Source of the DNA: PALSA-911 sp963743035
Lineage (GTDB): Bacteria > Pseudomonadota > Alphaproteobacteria > Acetobacterales > Acetobacteraceae
DNA: 64,000 nt
Reading direction: 5' to 3'
Assembly: GCA_963743035.1 (NCBI GenBank)
Contig: CAVUOB010000004.1
Span: forward strand, 434,001-498,000
A program made the position numbers and the translations under genes. The notes below the pieces were generated by a model. That model had not been told where the DNA came from. It worked only from the letters and a program-made list of their open reading frames with translations, and did no database searches. Shown piece after piece: positions 1-7,441 of this stretch (the first letter of the stretch is position 1; each line of letters begins with the position of its first letter).

Positions 1-2057
1 GCCCAGCCCAGCGTGTCGTTGGTCGCGGCACTCTGCGGCGCCAGTTGCTGCGCCTGCTTGGCGTAGGGCACGGCGCCCTTGGCGTCGCCGTCATCGGTCA
101 TCATCGCCGCCAGGTTGTTCAGGATGACCGGGCTGTTGGGCGCGTCGGCGAGGATGGCGCGATAGGTGCTGATCGCCTTCTTGCGATCGCCCGCCCGGCC
201 ATAGATGACGGCCAGGCCGAAGCGGTCGTCCACGCTCTTGGGCTGCACGTCCACGAGGTGCTGCGCCACCGGCAGCGCCGCCTTCACGTCGCCGGCCGCC
301 AGCTCGGTCTGGATCAGCGCCCGCAGCAGCCGGGGATCGTCCGGGGTCAGCTTGCGGCCGGTGGCGATGGTGTCGCGCGCGTCGGCATATTTCTTCTGCT
401 GCGCCTGCACCGAGGCCAGCAGCGCGTAGACGCCGGGGTTCGACGGGAATTTCTGCAGCGAGTCGCGATAGATCCGGATCGCGTCATCCGGCCGGCCGGT
501 GGCCTGATAGGCGCGGGCCAGGTTGACGTTGTCGGCCAGCGTGGCGCCGTCGCGGCTGGCGAGATCCTTGAACTGCGCCACCGCATCGTCCTTCCGGCCG
601 GCGCGGAACAGGGCATCCCCCAGCACCTGCTTGAGCTCGACGGAATTGGGCGCCAGCTTGATGGCTTCATTCAGCGTGTCCACCGCTTCCGGGAACTGCG
701 ATTTGCCCATCTGCGCCAGCGCCAGCTGGAACCGGGCCTGCACCTGCTTGGGCTCGGCGGCGACGACCCGCTTCAGCGCGGCCTGCGCATTGTCGAAATC
801 GCCGGTCTCGCGCTGCGCGGTGCCCAGCGCCAGGTCGATGCGCCAGTTGTCCGGCGCCAGCGCCTTGGCCGCGAGCAGCAGCGGGATGGCGTCCTTCGGC
901 CGGCCCGATCCGCCATAGGCGAAGCCGAGCGCCATCAGCGATTCCGTGTCCTTCGTGTCCGTCGTCACCGTCGGTTCCAGCAGCTTGATGGCATCCGGGA
1001 AGCGGTTGACGCGGTCATACAGCGAGCCGAGATGGGCCTTCAGCTTGGCGTCGTCCGGGCGGGTGCTGTGCAGGATCCCCTCGTAGATCAGGATGGAGGC
1101 CGGGATGTCGCCCATGTGCTCGTTGACGTCGGCCAGGTACAGCTTCACCGGGTCCTGGCCGCCCAGGGCGACCGCCTTCTCCAGGTTCGCCTTGGCTTCC
1201 GGCAGCTTGCCCTGCTCGCGGTAGATCACGCCGAGCTTGAACAGCGCCGAGCCCTCGTTGGGATTGAGGCTGACCGCTTTCTGCAATTCGGCGATGGCCT
1301 CGTCCTGCTTGCCCTGTACCGCCAGCGCGGTGCCGACGATCTCATGCGCCAGGCCCATGATCGGCGGCGAGCTTTCCGGGCCGGGGCCCTTGGCTTCCGC
1401 CTGGGAGATGAACGTGCGGGCCAGCCGCAGCGCATCGTCGGCCTTCTTCTGGCCGAGCGCGGTCAGCGCCTCGGCCAATGCCTGCGGGATCACCGGCCGC
1501 GGACCGGCGAAGCCGCCCGGCGGGGAGGAGGAGGAAGGCGAGGACACCTGCGGCGCGGGCATGGTCGGCGAGGTGGCGGCCGGCGGGCTCAGGCTCTGCG
1601 TGTCGGTGATCGGCGCCGCCTGCGCGGCGGAGGCCATCACCGCCCCGGCGGGGCGGGGGGTGACCAGTGCGGCCGGTGTGGACACATCCCGTGCCGGCGC
1701 GGCCGGCGGGGGCGCCTTGGGGGCGAGGGCGGCGGCCCGGGCGGCCCGCTCGGCCGGCGTGCCCTGGGATGGCGTCCTGCCGAGGATGGGCTCGCGGCCG
1801 GGGCCCGCCAGGCTGCCGGCGGTGATGCCATCCTGCAGGCCGTCGGACATCCGGACGGCGCTCCCGCCCGTGCCCATGACGGGGCCCATGGCGGGGCCGG
1901 CCTGGCCCTGGTCCGCGCCGGCCTGGCCGGCGGCGCCCCAATCGGTCCGCAGCCCGCCGGAGGATTCCTGCAGCGGCGCGGCGACCGCGCCCTGGGTTGG
2001 CAGGATCAGCGCCGCCAGCAGGCAGGAGCCGAACAGGTTGCGGTAAATCTGGCGCAT
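1..2057 (-). CDS. Secreted tetratricopeptide-repeat protein, 3' end beyond window
   Basis: Reading the minus strand from the ATG at 2057 gives 685 uninterrupted codons to the window edge, so the gene is open at its 3' end. An AAGGGG ribosome site precedes the ATG. The first ~26 residues form a signal peptide (MRQIYRNLFGSCLLAALILP, cleavage near AVA/APL). A low-complexity Pro/Ala/Gly stretch follows to about residue 145, then at least a dozen TPR units with the usual G/A/A/P spacing. The last visible residues read NDTLGWA, like the NNLAW...DTLGW end of the PrsT-type TPR protein at 50275-53043. TPR arrays mediate protein contacts; a periplasmic scaffold, possibly for polysaccharide work, is an inference. 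It is transcribed away from the P450 gene, with 179 bases between them. Confidence 0.85.
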   Translation of the reverse strand, partial: MRQIYRNLFGSCLLAALILPTQGAVAAPLQESSGGLRTDWGAAGQAGADQGQAGPAMGPVMGTGGSAVRMSDGLQDGITAGSLAGPGREPILGRTPSQGTPAERAARAAALAPKAPPPAAPARDVSTPAALVTPRPAGAVMASAAQAAPITDTQSLSPPAATSPTMPAPQVSSPSSSSPPGGFAGPRPVIPQALAEALTALGQKKADDALRLARTFISQAEAKGPGPESSPPIMGLAHEIVGTALAVQGKQDEAIAELQKAVSLNPNEGSALFKLGVIYREQGKLPEAKANLEKAVALGGQDPVKLYLADVNEHMGDIPASILIYEGILHSTRPDDAKLKAHLGSLYDRVNRFPDAIKLLEPTVTTDTKDTESLMALGFAYGGSGRPKDAIPLLLAAKALAPDNWRIDLALGTAQRETGDFDNAQAALKRVVAAEPKQVQARFQLALAQMGKSQFPEAVDTLNEAIKLAPNSVELKQVLGDALFRAGRKDDAVAQFKDLASRDGATLADNVNLARAYQATGRPDDAIRIYRDSLQKFPSNPGVYALLASVQAQQKKYADARDTIATGRKLTPDDPRLLRALIQTELAAGDVKAALPVAQHLVDVQPKSVDDRFGLAVIYGRAGDRKKAISTYRAILADAPNSPVILNNLAAMMTDDGDAKGAVPYAKQAQQLAPQSAATNDTLGW

Positions 2058-2236
2058 GGGATAGCCCCTTGTTGGCAAAACGAAATCGACAATGTGGCGC
2101 GGGCCGACCGCGCGAAAACCCCGATGGTGTCCCGGGCGGAACAAAGAACGGCCGCAGGAGGACCTGACATGGTAGCGGCGAGTTATGCTACGAAAACGGT
2201 AAGGTCCGCAAACGATCGTCAACCGGAGGAATCAAG

Positions 2237-3493
2237 ATGGACGCCCCTTCCCCCCGCACCGCCGCGGCGGATGCGTATTCCCTGCCGCTTGACCGCATCG
2301 ATGTCAGCGACCCGAAACTGTACCAGGACGACATCTGGCCTCCCTTCTTCGAGCGTCTCCGGCGCGAAGACCCCGTGCATTATACCAGGGATGGCATGTA
2401 CGGGTCCTTCTGGTCGGTAACAAAATACAAAGATATCATGCAGGTAGAGGTCAATCATCAGACCTATTCCTCAGACGCGATGCTCGGCGGCATCACCATC
2501 ACCGATCGCCCGATGCAGTATCGCCGGGCCAGCTTTATCTCCTCCGATCCGCCGGTGCACGACGAGCAGCGCAAGGTGGTCAGCCCGATCGTGGCGCCGC
2601 TGAACCTGCAGAAATTCGCCGGCACCATCCGTGAGCGCGCAGCAGGGATCCTGGACGCGTTGCCACGTAATGAAATCTTCAACTGGGTCGACCGCGTATC
2701 CATCGAGCTGACCGGCCAGATGCTGGCAACGCTGTTCGACTTCCCGTTCGAGCAGCGCCGGAAGCTGACCTATTGGTCCGATGTCGCCACGATGGACGTC
2801 AACGCCGGCGGCGAGATCGATTCCGAGGCGAAGCGGCTGGCGGTGCTGACCGACTGCCTGAACACCTTCACCGCCCTGTTCCACGAACGCCAGAAGGCCC
2901 CGCCGGCGCCGGACCTGATCTCCATGCTCGCGCATGGCGAGGCGACGCGCGACATCCATACCCGGCCGCAGGAATTCCTCGGCAACCTGACGCTGCTGAT
3001 CGTCGGCGGCAACGACACCACCCGCAACTCCATCAGCGGCGGGCTGTGGGCGCTGTCGCAGCATCCGGAGGAATACCGCAAGCTGCGCGAGAACACGGCG
3101 CTGATCCCGTCCATGGTCTCGGAAATCATCCGCTGGCAGTCGCCGATCGTGCATATGCGCCGCACCGCGCTGGCGGATGCCGAGCTCGGCGGCAAGCAGA
3201 TCAGGAAGGGCGACAAGGTGGTGATGTGGTACATCTCGGCCAATCGCGACGAGGACGCGATCGAAAACGCCGGTCAGTTCATCATCGACCGCGCCCGGCC
3301 GCGCCAGCACATCTCCTTCGGCTTCGGCATCCATCGCTGCGTCGGCAACCGGCTGGCGGAGCTGCAGCTGACGATCATGTGGGAAGAGATCATGAAGCGC
3401 TTCCCGGTGATCGAGGTGATGGGCGAGCCGAAGCGGATTTATTCAAATTTCATTCATGGAATCAGTGAGTTGCCGGTGAGGATTCCAGGCTAG
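2237..3493 (+). CDS. Cytochrome P450, CYP153-like (alkane/fatty-acid terminal hydroxylase type)
   Basis: 418 residues, normal length for a soluble bacterial P450. The oxygen-binding I-helix motif GGNDTTRN lies near residues 257-264, the ExxR motif in SEIIRWQSP near 295, and the heme loop FGFGIHRCVGNRLAE places the thiolate ligand at Cys368. GGNDTTRN followed by a glycine-rich helix, and the SNFIHGISELPVRI C-terminus, resemble the CYP153 family, which hydroxylates the terminal carbon of alkanes, fatty acids or terpenoids using a ferredoxin and an FAD reductase. No ferredoxin or reductase gene is adjacent, so redox partners must come from elsewhere. The start is preceded by CGGAGGAATCAAG, a good ribosome site. 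Substrate is not deducible. Confidence 0.9.
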   Translation: MDAPSPRTAAADAYSLPLDRIDVSDPKLYQDDIWPPFFERLRREDPVHYTRDGMYGSFWSVTKYKDIMQVEVNHQTYSSDAMLGGITITDRPMQYRRASFISSDPPVHDEQRKVVSPIVAPLNLQKFAGTIRERAAGILDALPRNEIFNWVDRVSIELTGQMLATLFDFPFEQRRKLTYWSDVATMDVNAGGEIDSEAKRLAVLTDCLNTFTALFHERQKAPPAPDLISMLAHGEATRDIHTRPQEFLGNLTLLIVGGNDTTRNSISGGLWALSQHPEEYRKLRENTALIPSMVSEIIRWQSPIVHMRRTALADAELGGKQIRKGDKVVMWYISANRDEDAIENAGQFIIDRARPRQHISFGFGIHRCVGNRLAELQLTIMWEEIMKRFPVIEVMGEPKRIYSNFIHGISELPVRIPG

Positions 3494-3507
3494 ACCCTCA
3501 CCCCCTA

Positions 3508-3534
3508 CCCCTCTCCCGCCATGCGGGAGAGGGG
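3508..3534. terminator. Perfect 12-bp hairpin between convergent genes
   Basis: CCCCTCTCCCGC and GCGGGAGAGGGG flank a three-base CAT loop just after the P450 stop. A second GCGGGAGA half-copy follows at about 3549. It lies between the convergent P450 and hydrolase genes and could end transcription in both directions. There is no T-run, so this is a candidate terminator or a dispersed palindrome, not a proven one. Confidence 0.5.
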
Positions 3535-3572
3535 GGCACGCCCGCCATGCGGGAGAAGGCGCGCGCCCGCCG

Positions 3573-4358
3573 CTAGACCTCCCGCAGGAAGCCGAGCAGC
3601 GTCTCGGCGATCAGTTCCGGGGTCTGCACCATGCTGAAATGGCCGGTGTGCAGCTCGACGAACCGGGCGCCCTTGATGCCGTCCGCCACGGCCTTCGCGG
3701 TCGCCGGCGGGCGCAGCAGGTCGCGGGTGCAGCCGATGACCAGCGTCGGGCAGGTGATGCGGGCGAAATCCGGGCGCAGATCGAGCCCCGGCAGCATCCG
3801 GTAGATGGCGGCGAAGCTGGCGGGGTCGCTGGTCAGCCAGCGTGCCCGGTGGGTGGCGAAGCGTGCGGCGTCGGTGCGCAGATCCTCCGGATAGGAGCTG
3901 GCGAGCGATGCCTCCACCATCCCGGCGAGGCCCTGGCGCTCCATCTGGTCGGCCATCAGGAACATGCCGGCATGGCGCTCGGCCGGGCTGTTGGTCACCG
4001 GGCTCATCGGGATCAGCGCGCCGATCCTTTCCGGGCGCGTGGCGGCCAGGCGGATCGCGATCCCGCCGCCTACCGCGCAGCCGGCGATCGCCACCGGCGC
4101 GGTGATGCCCAGCGCATCCAGCAGCCCCGCCACGTCCCCGGCGAGGTCGTCGATATCGGCCACGCCGCGCAGCTTGCCGGACATGCCGAAGCCGCGCCAA
4201 TCCAGCCGCAGCACCTGCATATGCGGGGTCAGCAGCGGCATCGTCGCGTCCCAGGAATTCAGCGACCCGCCCATCTCGTGCAGCAGCACCAGGGTGCGCG
4301 GCCCGGTGCCGGACAACTCGTAGCGCAATGCCGTGCCGTTTACTTCAAGCCAGTCCAT
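3573..4358 (-). CDS. Alpha/beta-hydrolase fold protein with alanine at the nucleophile position
   Basis: 261 residues. The ATG at 4358 is chosen because AAGGAG sits seven bases upstream and the protein then starts MDWLEVNGTALRYELSG, as in enol-lactonase-like hydrolases. HEMGG near residues 27-31 supplies the oxyanion loop, and DWRGFGMSG follows strand 4. The nucleophile elbow reads AGCAVGG, so the usual serine of GxSxG is Ala95. An acid (TRDLLRPP) and a histidine (TGHFSM) are in place near the C-terminus. The family includes lactonases and esterases; RutD-like members also carry alanine at this position. It is divergent from the LysR gene, with 63 bases between starts, so that regulator may also control it. 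Activity and substrate are unknown. Confidence 0.85.
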   Translation of the reverse strand: MDWLEVNGTALRYELSGTGPRTLVLLHEMGGSLNSWDATMPLLTPHMQVLRLDWRGFGMSGKLRGVADIDDLAGDVAGLLDALGITAPVAIAGCAVGGGIAIRLAATRPERIGALIPMSPVTNSPAERHAGMFLMADQMERQGLAGMVEASLASSYPEDLRTDAARFATHRARWLTSDPASFAAIYRMLPGLDLRPDFARITCPTLVIGCTRDLLRPPATAKAVADGIKGARFVELHTGHFSMVQTPELIAETLLGFLREV

Positions 4359-4421
4359 GCCATCTCCTTGTTCTTGCGGCGCGGCATGGTATCGGCGGGG
4401 TTCCAGGCGGACAATGCGCCC

Positions 4422-5321
4422 ATGATCGACAAGCTCGAATTCCTCATCGCCCTCGCCCGCGAACGCCATTTCGGCCGCGCGGCGCAGGCCTGCGGCGTGA
4501 CCCAGCCGACGCTGTCGGCCGGGCTGAAGCAGCTGGAGGGCGCGCTCGGCGTGCGGCTGGTCAATCGCGGCGCGCGGTTCCACGACCTGACGCCGGAGGG
4601 CCAGCGGGTGCTGGATTGGGCCAGGCGCATCTGCGGCGACGCGCGGATGCTGCGCGCGGAGATCCACGGCCTGCGGCAGGGCCTGGCCGGGCATCTGCGC
4701 ATCGGCGCGATCCCGACCGCGCTGCCGATCGTGGCCGAGCTGACCACGCCGTTCCGCGCCCGCCATCCGGACGTCGTGTTCAGCATCCTGTCGCGCAATT
4801 CCTTCGACATCCTGACCCAGCTCGATAATTTCGAGATCGACGCCGGCCTGACCTATCTCGACAACGAGCCGGTCGGGCGGGTGCAGTCGGTGCCGCTGTA
4901 CCAGGAGCGCTATCGGCTGGTCACCGCCGCCAACGCGCCGCTCGGCGACCGGGAGGCGGTGACCTGGGCGGAGGTCGGCAGCATTCCGCTCTGCCTGCTG
5001 ACGCCGGACATGCAGAACCGCCGCATCATCGACCGCCGCCTGCACGCGGGCAGCATCGAGCCGCAGCCGACGCTGCAATCGAACTCGGTGATCGTGCTGT
5101 TCTCCCATGTGCGCACCGGCAGCTGGGCCAGCGTCATGCCGGCGGTGCTGGCGGACACGCTCGGGCTGACGGATCCGCTGCGCTCCATCCCGATCCTCGA
5201 CGACGAGCCGCCGCCGATGGTCGGGCTGGTCTATCCCCAGCTTGAGCCGCTGACGCCGGTGGCCGCGGCCCTGGTGACCGAGGCACGGCGCCTCAGCCTC
5301 GCCTGGGAAGCGCGGCGGTAG
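4422..5321 (+). CDS. fdsR: LysR-family regulator beside the formate dehydrogenase operon
   Basis: 299 residues, the usual LysR length. The N-terminal winged helix-turn-helix covers about residues 1-60 (FLIALARERHFGRAAQACGV then TQPTLSAGLKQLE). The effector-binding periplasmic-protein-like domain runs from about 90 to the end. It lies immediately upstream of, and in the same direction as, fdsGBACD, as the regulator FdsR does in some formate-oxidising bacteria; the gene name rests on that position. The 103 bases to fdsG contain a LysR-type palindrome. The start at 4422 is the first ATG giving the canonical MxKLEFLIALA opening; upstream in-frame sequence is antisense to the neighbouring hydrolase. 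Confidence 0.88.
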   Translation: MIDKLEFLIALARERHFGRAAQACGVTQPTLSAGLKQLEGALGVRLVNRGARFHDLTPEGQRVLDWARRICGDARMLRAEIHGLRQGLAGHLRIGAIPTALPIVAELTTPFRARHPDVVFSILSRNSFDILTQLDNFEIDAGLTYLDNEPVGRVQSVPLYQERYRLVTAANAPLGDREAVTWAEVGSIPLCLLTPDMQNRRIIDRRLHAGSIEPQPTLQSNSVIVLFSHVRTGSWASVMPAVLADTLGLTDPLRSIPILDDEPPPMVGLVYPQLEPLTPVAAALVTEARRLSLAWEARR

Positions 5322-5326
5322 AGGGA

Positions 5327-5347
5327 GCGATAGGAATGTTCTATCGC
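5327..5347. promoter_or_regulatory. Candidate LysR operator upstream of fdsG
   Basis: GCGATAG-N7-CTATCGC is a perfect 7-bp inverted repeat containing ATAG-N7-CTAT and a T-N11-A core, the standard LysR-type recognition form. A second weaker repeat, TTGCA-N7-TGCAA at 5365-5381, lies 36 bases downstream (centre to centre), as recognition and activation half-sites often do. The pair sits between the LysR gene and fdsG. The binding protein is inferred from proximity. Confidence 0.6.
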
Positions 5348-5424
5348 AACATGGCGCAGATCGCTTGCAATCGGGCTGCAAACTTCGTCTTTTAAACTAC
5401 AAACCAAGAACAGGAGTTGGAAAC

Positions 5425-5895
5425 GTGCCGGGTTGCGAAGCTTGGAGCCCCGAGGCCTGCGAGGCGATCATCGCCGAGCACAGGAAGGTCGAAGGTGCGA
5501 CTCTGCCGATCCTCCACGCCATCCAGGCCGCTTTCGGCCATGTGCCGGAGGCGGCGCTGCCGATCCTCGCCAAGGCCCTGAACCTCACCCGGGCCGAGGT
5601 CTATGGCATCGTCACCTTCTATCACGATTTCCGCCGCCAGCCGCCCGGCCGGCACGTGCTGCGGCTGTGCCGCGCGGAGGCCTGCCAGTCCATGGGCGGC
5701 GACGCGCTGGCCGATCACATGCGCAAGGAACTGGCGATCGACTGGCACGCCACCACCACCGACGGCACGGTGACACTGGAGCCGGTCTATTGCCTCGGCC
5801 TCTGCGCCACCGCGCCGGCGGCGATGCTGGACGGCACGCCGCTGGGCCGGCTGGATGCCGGGCGGCTCTGCGCCATCCTGGACGCGGTGCGGTGA
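5425..5895 (+). CDS. fdsG: NAD-dependent formate dehydrogenase gamma subunit (NuoE-like)
   Basis: 156 residues from a GTG start with AGGAG eight bases upstream; a TTG at 5365 would add 20 residues but has no ribosome site. The thioredoxin-like fold carries the four-cysteine [2Fe-2S] pattern CRAEACQS and CLGLCATAP. In the family this subunit passes electrons between the NADH-reducing FdsB and the rest of the diaphorase unit. It is the first gene of a five-gene operon and overlaps fdsB by four bases (GTGA). Cytoplasmic. Confidence 0.93.
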   Translation: MPGCEAWSPEACEAIIAEHRKVEGATLPILHAIQAAFGHVPEAALPILAKALNLTRAEVYGIVTFYHDFRRQPPGRHVLRLCRAEACQSMGGDALADHMRKELAIDWHATTTDGTVTLEPVYCLGLCATAPAAMLDGTPLGRLDAGRLCAILDAVR

Positions 5896-7430
5896 CCACC
5901 ACGCTGTATATCTCGCGCGACGCCGCCGCCCTCGCGGTCGGCGCGGATGCGGTGGCGGCTTCGTTCGCGAATATTCCGGACGTGCGGATCGTCCGCACCG
6001 GCTCGCGCGGGTTGTTCTGGCTGGAGCCGATGATCGAGGTGGCGACGCCGAGGGGCCGGGTCGCCTATGGCCCGGTCGCGCCGGAGGACGTGCCGGGGCT
6101 GCTCGCCACCGGGCTGCTGGAAGGCTGCGTCCATCCGCTGTGCCGGGGACCGACCGAGGACATTCCGTTCCTGAAGCGCCAGACCCGCCTGACCTTCGCG
6201 CGCTGCGGCATCGTCGATCCGCTGTCCTTCGCCGACTACAAGGCGCAGGGCGGCCTGCGCGGCATCAACCGCGCGCTGGCGCTCGGGCCGCAGGCGATCG
6301 TCCGGGAAATCATCGAGTCCGGCCTGCGCGGGCGCGGCGGCGCCGGCTTCCCGACGGGGATAAAGTGGAAGACGGTCGCCGAGGCCGGCTCGGGCCAGAA
6401 ATACATCGTCTGCAACGCCGACGAGGGCGACAGCGGCACCTTCTCCGACCGCATGCTGATGGAGGGTGATCCATTCGGGCTGATCGAGGGCATGGCCATC
6501 GCCGGCCTCGCTGTCGGCGCCAGCAAGGGTTTCGTCTATATCCGTTCCGAATACCCGCACGCCGTCGCCACGCTGACCGCGGCGATCGCCATCGCGCAGC
6601 GAGAGGGGCTGATCGGCGGCGACGTCCTCGGCTCCGGCCATGGGTTCGAGCTGGAAATCCGCGTCGGCGCCGGCGCCTATATCTGCGGCGAGGAGACCGC
6701 GATGCTGGAAAGCATCGAGGGCAGGCGCGGCCAGGTGCGCGCCAAGCCGCCGCTACCGGCGCATAAGGGGTTGTTCGGCTGCCCCACCGTGATCAACAAC
6801 CTGGTCAGCCTGGCCAGCGTGCCGGCGATCCTGGCCGAGGGCAGCGCCTTCTACCGCGATTTCGGCATGGGCCGGTCGCGCGGCACGATGCCGATCCAGC
6901 TTGCCGGCAATATCCGCCATGCCGGGCTGTTCGAGGCCGGGTTCGGCCTGACCTTGGGCGAGCTGGTCAACGATATCGGCGGCGGCACGCGCAGCGGAAG
7001 GCCGGTCCGAGCGGTGCAGGTCGGCGGCCCGCTCGGCGCCTATTTCCCCCCTGCCCTGTTCGACACGCCGTTCGACTACGAGGCCTTCGCCGCCCGCGAC
7101 GGCATGATCGGCCATGGCGGCATCGTCGTGTTCGACGATACCGTGAACCTCGCCCGGCAGGCCCGCTTCGCGATGGAATTCTGCGCCGTGGAATCCTGCG
7201 GCAAATGCACCCCCTGCCGCATCGGCTCGACCCGGGGCGTGGAGGTGATCGACCGGATCGTCGCCGGCGAGGCGGTTGGAGCGAACACGGCGCTGTTGCG
7301 CGACCTGTGTGACACCATGAAGTTCGGCTCGCTCTGCGCGCTCGGCGGCCTCACCCATAACCCGGTGCTGTCGGCGCTGAACCATTTTCCGGAGGATTTC
7401 TCCCCACCGCTGCTTCACGCGGCGGAATAA
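5892..7430 (+). CDS. fdsB: NAD-dependent formate dehydrogenase beta subunit (NuoF-like, FMN/NADH)
   Basis: 512 residues from a GTG overlapping the fdsG stop. About 90 N-terminal residues form a thioredoxin-like extension typical of FdsB/HoxF-type proteins. The NuoF core follows, with the FMN/NAD loop GRGGAGFPTGIKW, the second glycine loop GAGAYICGEETAMLE, and [4Fe-4S] ligands ESCGKCTPCRIG plus a late cysteine in LCALGGLT. This is the subunit that reduces NAD+ to NADH with electrons coming from formate through FdsA. Eleven bases separate it from fdsA. All expected motifs are present. Confidence 0.95.
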   Translation: MTTTLYISRDAAALAVGADAVAASFANIPDVRIVRTGSRGLFWLEPMIEVATPRGRVAYGPVAPEDVPGLLATGLLEGCVHPLCRGPTEDIPFLKRQTRLTFARCGIVDPLSFADYKAQGGLRGINRALALGPQAIVREIIESGLRGRGGAGFPTGIKWKTVAEAGSGQKYIVCNADEGDSGTFSDRMLMEGDPFGLIEGMAIAGLAVGASKGFVYIRSEYPHAVATLTAAIAIAQREGLIGGDVLGSGHGFELEIRVGAGAYICGEETAMLESIEGRRGQVRAKPPLPAHKGLFGCPTVINNLVSLASVPAILAEGSAFYRDFGMGRSRGTMPIQLAGNIRHAGLFEAGFGLTLGELVNDIGGGTRSGRPVRAVQVGGPLGAYFPPALFDTPFDYEAFAARDGMIGHGGIVVFDDTVNLARQARFAMEFCAVESCGKCTPCRIGSTRGVEVIDRIVAGEAVGANTALLRDLCDTMKFGSLCALGGLTHNPVLSALNHFPEDFSPPLLHAAE

Positions 7431-7441
7431 GGACGCGCACC

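Noticed and set aside
45..2420. Long open frame on the plus strand
   Set aside because: It is antisense to the clearly structured TPR gene and the start of the P450 gene, with Arg/Gly/His-rich low-complexity content typical of GC-rich shadow frames.
5365..5424. TTG start for fdsG at 5365
   Set aside because: No ribosome site there, and the added residues overlap the putative LysR half-site; GTG 5425 has AGGAG at good spacing.
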